64,000 bases of DNA from Opitutus sp. ER46. Lineage in GTDB: Bacteria; Verrucomicrobiota; Verrucomicrobiia; Opitutales; Opitutaceae. Shown in pieces: positions 58,088 through 64,000 of this stretch; within the stretch, counting starts at the first letter, position 1, and each line of letters starts with the position of its first letter. The stretch spans positions 310,001 through 374,000 of the forward strand of contig NZ_QAYX01000024.1 in the NCBI RefSeq assembly GCF_003054705.1. The letters run 5' to 3'. A program made the translations under genes and the position numbers. The notes below the pieces were generated by a model. The model was not told the DNA's origin. It worked only from the letters and a program-made list of their open reading frames with translations, and searched no databases.

Positions 58088-61000
58088 ATGCTCATCCCCC
58101 TCGTGCCCCTCATCGCCCGCCTCGTGCGGCGCACCGGAGCTTCAGCGCTGCTGCTGCTGCCGTTTCTTTCCTCCCTGGCGCTCGCCCAGCCGGCCACCGG
58201 CGTCGTGATCGGCCGCGTCTATCACACCGGAACCAAGGAATACGTCCGCAACGCTGAGGTGCGCGTCGAGGGCACCAACGTGAGCGCGTTCACCGAGGAC
58301 GCGGGCTTCTATCGTCTGGCTGGCGTGCCGGCGGGCGAGGTGCGGGTGACCGTGACCTACACCGGTGCCCAAAGCGTCACCGACAAGGTCGTGGTCACCG
58401 CCGGCGCCACCGCGACGCGGGACTTTGAACTGCAGGCGATGGCCGCCTCCGAGAATGTGATCACGCTCGAGACCGTGAGCGTGGTGGCGGAGCGCGAGGG
58501 CCAGTCGAAGGCGATCATGGAGCGCCGGGCCGCGCCGAATGCCAAGAATGTCGTGGCCTCCGACAACTACGGCGACCTGACGATGGGCGACGTGGGCGAG
58601 TTCATGAAGTCGATGCCCGGTCTCTCCCTCGACTACGTCGAGGTCGACACTAGCGCCGTCCGCGTGGGTGGCCTGGATCCAAAGTACTCGAACTTCACCA
58701 CCGACGGCGCCCGCATGCCGACGGGTACCTCGAACAACAACGCGGGCCGGCAGAACTCCTTCGAGCAGATGTCGATCACCGGCATCGAGTCGATCGAGTT
58801 TAACAACACGCTGACCGCGAACATGGACGCCGACTCACCCGGCGGCTCCATCAACCTGCGCAGCAAGTACGCCTTTCAGCGCCGGCACCGCGAGCTCTCC
58901 TTCCAGTTCGGTGGCGTCGGCACGTCCGACTCGCACTTGCGGCGGGAATATTTCCCGGATGACAAGAAGCACAGCCGCATCTTCCCGACGGGCCAGATCA
59001 GTTTCGGCGACGTGTACTTCCACGGGCGGCTGGGCGTCGAATTCAGCCTCAGTTATTCCGCCAACTTCGTTGAGCAGGATCGTCACCAGCTCGACTGGAT
59101 CTACCCGAGCAAGTATCCGGATGGCATCCCCTACCGGGCGATGTGGCGCGCGGGCCCGAAGGAGACGACGCGCGAGGCGGCGAATCTCAGCATCGACTAC
59201 AAGCTCACCGACCGGCTCACGCTGTCGCTGCGCAGCACCTACTCGGACTATGCCGTGGAGTATGTGAACCAGTACACGTTCCTGTATTTCGGCAGCACCA
59301 GCACCTCCAACGTCGCCGCCGGTTCCACGCCAACCCACATCATCGGGTCCGGCACCACGAACACCCGCGTCGCGACCGAGTATTCCCACCGCTTTGCCGA
59401 CACGCCGGTTATCCTCTTCGCCCCGAAGATCGAGTATAAGGGCGACACCTACAAGGCCACGTTGCGCGGCAGCTATTCCAACGCCCGCTACAATTTCCGC
59501 GCCGGCATGAAGGGCTTCTTCCAGCGGGACGACAGTGCCATCACGAATCTCGGCGGCTTCGTCATGGACCGGCCGGACAGCGAGTCGATCGCTTGGACCA
59601 TCACGCAGACCAACGTCACGCCCACGAACGACTGGAGCAACCCGGAGAACTGGAAGGCCTATGGCACGAACAGTGTCCGCGATGCGAACTCGGATACGAC
59701 GAACGAGATGTTCAGTGGTTATCTCGATTTCGAAAAGGACCTGTGGATTCGCGACCAGCCCATCAAGGTGCTGACCGGCGGCGGGACGCGGACCAACTCC
59801 TGGAACTCCAATGAAGGTGGCTATGTGGCCTACACGTTCGTCGGGCCCACCGGGGTTCAGAATCAGGCCACCGTGCCCTACACGAAGAACTACCAGGCCA
59901 AGATCATCGGATTCGACGCGGGCAACTTCAACGACCTGAACTGGCGCGCGGACAGCAATTACGCGACGTACGACCTGTTCCGGGAGCATCCGGAGTACTT
60001 CCTGCAGAATGACACGGGCAACCTGCAGCGCCGGTTGGCCAACACCAAGGGCCTGATTGAACAGATCTCGGCCGCGTACGTCGAAGCGCAGACCCGCTAC
60101 AAGAAAATGCGCTTCGACTTTGGCGTGCGGTACGAGCGCACGGGCGACACGTCCAAGATTTGGGATGTGCGGCCGGCGAAGGATGTCTACACCGCCGGCT
60201 ACAAGGTGATCGGGTCGGCCGCCCAGGTGGCGGCGGATCCCGCGCATTACGTGCTTACGAGCACGGGCGCGCCGGCCGCCGGTTTCGCCAGCACCCCGGA
60301 AGGCATCATCTACCAGTACAACAACGGCGTGCAGGGCCGGCGGCACAGCAGCTATGGCAACTGGTTCAAGAGTGGTGGCATCAAGTTCGACTTCACCCGG
60401 AAGCTCGTCGGCCAGATTGCGTTCAGCGACGCGATCCTCCGCCCCGACTATGGCAATCTCGCGGGGGCGACTTCGGTCAGCGACACCAACAACACGGTCA
60501 CGGTCCCCAATCCCAAGCTGAAGCCGGAAAAGTCCACCAAGTACTACGCCGGTCTCCAGTACTTCCTGGAGCCCTCTGGCGTGGTTGGCGTTTCGTTCTA
60601 TCGGCTCCGGTTGCAGGACATGCAGGTCACCGGCCAGGAAATCGCCGATCCCACGACCATCGGCTACAGCGACACCGATTATCCGGGGTACCGGTATCTC
60701 AGCGCCCAGAACGATCCGAGCGTTCGCTATACGAACGGCCTGACGTTCGAGTACAACCAGCAGCTCACCTTCCTGCCGCGCATCTTCAAGGGCTTCGGGC
60801 TGTACGGCTCGGTCACCCGCGTGATGGCCGATGGCATCCGGGTGAATACGCCGAACAAGTCGGCCAACTGGGGCCTCAAATATTCCTATCGCCGCTTCCG
60901 GGTGCAGGTAAATGGGAGCTGGCAGGGCACGGCGCGCACCAGCGCGCTCAGCGCCACGCCGACCACCGTCAACGGTGGCGTCCTCTATCGCGCGTCGCGC

Positions 61001-61174
61001 GAGCTGTGGGGCATCAGCGCGGGCTACAAGCTGACGTCGAAGCTCGAGCTGATGGTTTCCGGCCGCAATATCTTCAACGCGCCCGATATCGTCTACTCCA
61101 ACGTCCCGGGGCACCTGCAGCAGTACAGCATCTACGGTTCCTTGTGGACCGCGGGCATCAAGGGGCGCTTCTAG
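58088..61174 (+). CDS. TonB-dependent receptor with N-terminal carboxypeptidase-like domain
   Basis: 1028 residues from the ATG at 58088 (upstream in-frame ATG at 58046 gives a poorer signal peptide). Signal peptide ends 'LALAQ' (about residue 34). An N-terminal CarboxypepD-regulatory-like domain (about 36-115, 'VIGRVYHTGTKEYVRNAEVRV', 'GFYRLAGVPAG') precedes the plug ('GDVGEFMKSMPGLSLDYVE', 'SIEFNNTLTANMDADSPGGSINLRSK') and a large barrel ending 'TAGIKGRF'. The plug wording matches the TonB-dependent receptors typical of Opitutaceae and relatives for saccharides. It is divergent from the sorC-type regulator; a LacI regulator and sugar transporter follow. Confidence 0.92.
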   Translation: MLIPLVPLIARLVRRTGASALLLLPFLSSLALAQPATGVVIGRVYHTGTKEYVRNAEVRVEGTNVSAFTEDAGFYRLAGVPAGEVRVTVTYTGAQSVTDKVVVTAGATATRDFELQAMAASENVITLETVSVVAEREGQSKAIMERRAAPNAKNVVASDNYGDLTMGDVGEFMKSMPGLSLDYVEVDTSAVRVGGLDPKYSNFTTDGARMPTGTSNNNAGRQNSFEQMSITGIESIEFNNTLTANMDADSPGGSINLRSKYAFQRRHRELSFQFGGVGTSDSHLRREYFPDDKKHSRIFPTGQISFGDVYFHGRLGVEFSLSYSANFVEQDRHQLDWIYPSKYPDGIPYRAMWRAGPKETTREAANLSIDYKLTDRLTLSLRSTYSDYAVEYVNQYTFLYFGSTSTSNVAAGSTPTHIIGSGTTNTRVATEYSHRFADTPVILFAPKIEYKGDTYKATLRGSYSNARYNFRAGMKGFFQRDDSAITNLGGFVMDRPDSESIAWTITQTNVTPTNDWSNPENWKAYGTNSVRDANSDTTNEMFSGYLDFEKDLWIRDQPIKVLTGGGTRTNSWNSNEGGYVAYTFVGPTGVQNQATVPYTKNYQAKIIGFDAGNFNDLNWRADSNYATYDLFREHPEYFLQNDTGNLQRRLANTKGLIEQISAAYVEAQTRYKKMRFDFGVRYERTGDTSKIWDVRPAKDVYTAGYKVIGSAAQVAADPAHYVLTSTGAPAAGFASTPEGIIYQYNNGVQGRRHSSYGNWFKSGGIKFDFTRKLVGQIAFSDAILRPDYGNLAGATSVSDTNNTVTVPNPKLKPEKSTKYYAGLQYFLEPSGVVGVSFYRLRLQDMQVTGQEIADPTTIGYSDTDYPGYRYLSAQNDPSVRYTNGLTFEYNQQLTFLPRIFKGFGLYGSVTRVMADGIRVNTPNKSANWGLKYSYRRFRVQVNGSWQGTARTSALSATPTTVNGGVLYRASRELWGISAGYKLTSKLELMVSGRNIFNAPDIVYSNVPGHLQQYSIYGSLWTAGIKGRF

Positions 61175-61191
61175 GTCCTGCGATTCTCTCC

Positions 61192-61225
61192 GCCGCGCCG
61201 ATCTCCCGATTGGCGCGGCTTTTTT
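61192..61225 (+). terminator. Rho-independent terminator of the TonB receptor gene
   Basis: GCCGCGCC (61192-61199) pairs with GGCGCGGC (61212-61219) and is followed by TTTTTT (61220-61225), starting 17 bp after the stop codon. It is the only textbook intrinsic terminator with a U-run in the window's plus strand. Confidence 0.9.
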
Positions 61226-61299
61226 GTGCCCCCTGGACTGCGTGGGCGCGCCGCCCCTGAAACAAGCCGCCGCCCCAAGGCGCATCTCCGGGCAACGCG

Positions 61300-62478
61300 C
61301 TACCGAACCGACGCCGACAGCGTGGCGCTCGGGTCATCCTGTTGCCGCCGATTCGGACACGAGGCGCCGTCGAACCAGGTTCCCGCGACGAACGTCGTCG
61401 TCGGGATCTCCGGCACGCCGAATTTGTTGTGGTGGAGCTGGCCGGCCAGGATTTCCACCGCCAGCCCGCCGACTTCCTCGTGGTTCTGCCGCACGCCGGC
61501 GATCCGGCCGCGGGCGGTGTCCTCCAGGAAGACATCCACGAAAGCGAGGTCGCGTGGCACGCGCAGTCCCAGCTCGGCGAAGCAGGGCTGCACGAACGAG
61601 GACTTGCTGATCACCACCTCGGGCTCGTATTTGCGGAACCAGCGCTGGAACGCCGCGGTGGGCGCGGTGACGTCGGCCTGGCTCTCGGCCATCCATGCCG
61701 CCACGGGCTCGGCTTCCGGAAACATCAGCATCGGGATCCGGTCGGCCACGGGCACGTTGGCCTGTTCGCAGAGAAAGCCGGCGGACCAGAGGTGATCCAC
61801 GCTGTGGTCCCAGCCGCGGTGCATGACGAAGCCGATGCGCTTGTAGCCCGCCGCGAGCACCTGCCGGAGCGCCAGCCGAATGATGCTGCACTGGTTGTTG
61901 GTCACGTTGTGCAGGCCTGGCTGATGGGGGAAATAGTCGATCTTCACCGCGCTGAAGTGCGCCCAGTCGAACTCCAGCGCCACGTCCTGCTCCCGCATGT
62001 GCGAAGCGATGATCAGGCCGTTGATGCCGCGCGTCTCCAGGATGCGGTTCAGTCGCGCCTGCGTCAGCCCCGGCTCGCTCATCCAGAAATGCTCCAGTTT
62101 GAACCCGAGGTCCTGCGCCTTGGCCGCCGCGCCGGCGTAGAACTGCGGGTGTGCGGTCACCTTCTGCCAGCCAAACCGCGTGTTCCAGTTGGTCACGTAT
62201 GCGAGCGTCGGCGGATTTCGCCGCGGCATCGTCTTGCTGCGGTACGCCACCAGCGCCTGCAGGTAGGGATCGGGTCGGTAGCCCATCCGCTCCGCCAGCT
62301 TCTGAATGCGCGTCCGCGTCTCCTGCGGCAGCCGCGGATGATTGCGCAGCGCCAGGGAAACGGTCGTGACGTGGACGCCGGCTTTGCGGGCGACGTCGGC
62401 TAGGGTGGTCCGGCGTTCGTTCACGGCCGCGATGGGAGCAGGCGCCCGGGCTGGTTCAAGTCTATTGTTAGTCTCCAC
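61300..62478 (-). CDS. LacI-family transcriptional regulator
   Basis: 392 residues from the ATG at 62478; a GTG at 62424 just before the helix-turn-helix ('RRTTLADVARKAGVHVTTVSLALRNHP') is an alternative and gives a more usual LacI start. Hinge 'RPDPYLQALVAYRS' then the effector-binding domain ('TLAYVTNWNTRFGW', 'RGINGLIIASHM', 'GYKRIGFVMHRG', 'DLAFVDVFLED'). It is divergent from an MFS transporter 107 bp away, its likely target. GGTTCA (62453-62458) and TGAACC (62533-62538) form a widely spaced inverted repeat in the shared region. Convergent with the TonB receptor, which ends in a terminator. Confidence 0.9.
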   Translation of the reverse strand: METNNRLEPARAPAPIAAVNERRTTLADVARKAGVHVTTVSLALRNHPRLPQETRTRIQKLAERMGYRPDPYLQALVAYRSKTMPRRNPPTLAYVTNWNTRFGWQKVTAHPQFYAGAAAKAQDLGFKLEHFWMSEPGLTQARLNRILETRGINGLIIASHMREQDVALEFDWAHFSAVKIDYFPHQPGLHNVTNNQCSIIRLALRQVLAAGYKRIGFVMHRGWDHSVDHLWSAGFLCEQANVPVADRIPMLMFPEAEPVAAWMAESQADVTAPTAAFQRWFRKYEPEVVISKSSFVQPCFAELGLRVPRDLAFVDVFLEDTARGRIAGVRQNHEEVGGLAVEILAGQLHHNKFGVPEIPTTTFVAGTWFDGASCPNRRQQDDPSATLSASVR

Positions 62479-62585
62479 CCCCGCTTGTGGCTTGGCGGCC
62501 CCCCCGGCGAAATCCCACCATTACCTAGCTGAACCGCCTGGCGTGGTGCGCCCCTTGCCCTGCGCCACTCACCCCTTTCAACCCC

Positions 62586-64000
62586 ATGGCTGCCCCTACT
62601 GAACGCCTGTCCTTCCGGGAGAAGTCCGGCTACGCCGTCGGCGACATCGCCACCAACTTCTTCTTCCAGTCGATGATCCTCTACCAGACCCGTTTCTATA
62701 CGGATACGGTGGGGCTCTCGGCCGTCGCGGTCGGCATGATGTTCCTGGTGCTGCGTCTGGCGGACGCGCTCGTCGACCCGGTCGTCGGCGCGCTTTCCGA
62801 CCGCACCCAGACGCGCTGGGGCAAGTTCCGCCCGTGGATCCTCTGGACGGCCGTGCCCTTCGGCCTGGTCTTCTGGCTCGTCTACCTTTCCCCGAGCTTC
62901 GGGCCCATGGGCAAACTGGTGTACGCCTACATGACCTACACCCTGGTCATGATGCTCTACTCGGCGAACAACACGCCGTACTCCGCGTTGATGGGCGTCA
63001 TGACTCCCGACGCGGGTGAGCGCACCAGCGTCGCCAGTTACCGCTTCGTCGCCGCCCTCGTCGGCCAGTTCATCGTGCAGGCGCTGACGCTCCCGCTCGT
63101 CGACAAGTTCGGCCAGGGCAACAGCGCCCACGGCTGGGCCGTCACGATGGGCATCCTGGGCGTGGCGATCGTCGTCCTGAACCTGATCGTGTTCGCGACC
63201 ACGAAGGAACGCGTTCTGCCGATGACGGCGCAGAAGTCGTCGCTCAAGCAGGACCTCAAGGACGTGTTCACCTGCGGCCCGTGGCTGGTGATGTTCGTGC
63301 TTACGCTGCTGATCTTCACCACGTTGGTCGTCCGCGGCAGCTCGCTGAACTATTTCTGCTCGTACTTCCTCGACCAGGGGGCGGTTCGCAGCTTCCTCGA
63401 AAACCTCGGGCTCGGCACCGCCGCGACGGGCGTCGAGACCGGCTGGTGGAAGTGGACCCTTGGCGCCCTCGGTCTCCTGGTGAAACCCGACGGCTCCAAC
63501 GCCGCGGGCGTCGGCTTCAGCCTCATGATGGTCGCCGGCAGCCTGATTCAGATCGTCGGCATCATCTGCTCGAAGCCGCTGGCCGATCGCTTTGGCAAAA
63601 AGGCGGTCTTCATCTCCGGCATGGCCGTCACGATGCTTGCCACCGTGATGGTGTTCTTTGTCACGCCGACCTCAATGAACCTGCTGGTGTTCGCGAGCAT
63701 CCTCTGGCCGCTCGGCTGGGGCCCGACCGTCCCGCTGCTCTGGGTGATGATCGCCGACGTCGCCGACTACTCCGAGTGGAAGACCTCCCGCCGGGCCACC
63801 GGCTTCATGTACGCCGGCATTCTCTTTGCCCTCAAGGCGGGCCTCGGCCTCGGTGGCGCGCTCAGCGGCTGGATCATCGCGGCCTACGGGTACGTGCCCA
63901 ACGCCGTCCAGAGCCCCCATGCCCTCCTCGGCATCCGGCTCGGTGCCAGCATCTACGCGGCCATCCCGTTCGCCCTCGGCCTGGTCTGCCTCGCGATCTA
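62586..64000 (+). CDS. GPH-family (glycoside-pentoside-hexuronide) sugar transporter, cut by window end
   Basis: 471 codons from the ATG at 62586 to the window end, with no stop yet. GPH/MelB signatures: 'EKSGYAVGDIATNFFFQ' at the N-terminus, 'LADALVDPVVGALSDRTQTRWGKFRPW' with the family's cation-binding Asp pair, and 'VMIADVADYSEWKTSRRATGFMYAG'. About twelve membrane segments. Such porters import oligosaccharides, pentosides or hexuronides with Na+ or H+. Two polar insertions around residues 255-300 make it longer than MelB. Divergent from the LacI regulator. Confidence 0.9.
   Translation, partial: MAAPTERLSFREKSGYAVGDIATNFFFQSMILYQTRFYTDTVGLSAVAVGMMFLVLRLADALVDPVVGALSDRTQTRWGKFRPWILWTAVPFGLVFWLVYLSPSFGPMGKLVYAYMTYTLVMMLYSANNTPYSALMGVMTPDAGERTSVASYRFVAALVGQFIVQALTLPLVDKFGQGNSAHGWAVTMGILGVAIVVLNLIVFATTKERVLPMTAQKSSLKQDLKDVFTCGPWLVMFVLTLLIFTTLVVRGSSLNYFCSYFLDQGAVRSFLENLGLGTAATGVETGWWKWTLGALGLLVKPDGSNAAGVGFSLMMVAGSLIQIVGIICSKPLADRFGKKAVFISGMAVTMLATVMVFFVTPTSMNLLVFASILWPLGWGPTVPLLWVMIADVADYSEWKTSRRATGFMYAGILFALKAGLGLGGALSGWIIAAYGYVPNAVQSPHALLGIRLGASIYAAIPFALGLVCLAI

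Noticed and set aside
58835-61285. An 816-codon open frame antisense to the second TonB receptor
   Set aside because: Its frame mirrors the third-codon-position GC bias of the receptor gene; no domain is recognisable.

Overview
This 64 kb window is high-GC bacterial DNA whose gene content fits the Verrucomicrobiota, most likely an Opitutaceae relative. The reasons are: TonB-dependent receptors beside LacI regulators and secreted carbohydrate-active proteins; a zinc-ribbon Ser/Thr kinase paired with an ECF sigma factor; a NagB/PIG-L fusion; very large secreted multi-domain proteins; and intergenic arrays of 6- and 7-nt repeats. The assignment is by gene content only. There are no rRNA genes, phages, intact insertion sequences or CRISPR arrays. 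One tRNA-Gly(TCC) is present.

Layout. 1-1.1 kb: the end of an rsmD-like gene, a PIN-toxin remnant and rsmE. 1.5-12.5 kb: a seven-gene minus-strand catabolic operon (sialidase-like propeller, TonB receptor, propeller hydrolase, BASS-type symporter, APH-family kinase, HpaI-family aldolase, secreted propeller) read away from a divergent LacI regulator. A 17-bp near-identical operator lies at both the lacI end and in front of the receptor gene. 12.9-18.8 kb: a PIG-L deacetylase, a NagB-PIG-L fusion whose second domain has lost its metal motifs, an AraC regulator, a nucleoside hydrolase and an S26-like secreted protein. 18.9-22.9 kb: a sugar porter divergent from a GH2 glycosidase. 23-29 kb: small proteins, Na+-pump decarboxylase beta and gamma-like subunits, a KdpE response regulator with a short KdpD-type kinase, and transaldolase.

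29-48 kb: tRNA-Gly, a GIY-YIG protein and a membrane protein, then a signalling block (solute-binding protein, hybrid kinase, ECF sigma, Ser/Thr kinase, TPR histidine kinase, LuxR response regulator) and a 2426-residue secreted protein with RCC1 and beta-helix regions. 48-51 kb: an SGNH esterase and a POT peptide transporter. 51.7-57.9 kb: a minus-strand cassette, sorC-type regulator, G1P dehydrogenase (AraM type), GlpT, HAD phosphatase and GlpD, which could bring both glycerol-phosphate enantiomers to DHAP. 58-64 kb: a large TonB receptor, a LacI regulator and a divergent GPH-family sugar transporter cut by the window end.

Non-coding structure is unusually rich. Three intergenic elements combine hexamer purine tracts with a long GC palindrome. 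Two of them adjoin a shared 89-bp sequence with 21-bp direct repeats. Five intergenic spaces carry heptamer (RGCCNGA) arrays, usually as inverted arms. These repeats create false N-terminal extensions on several genes, so starts were chosen downstream of them.
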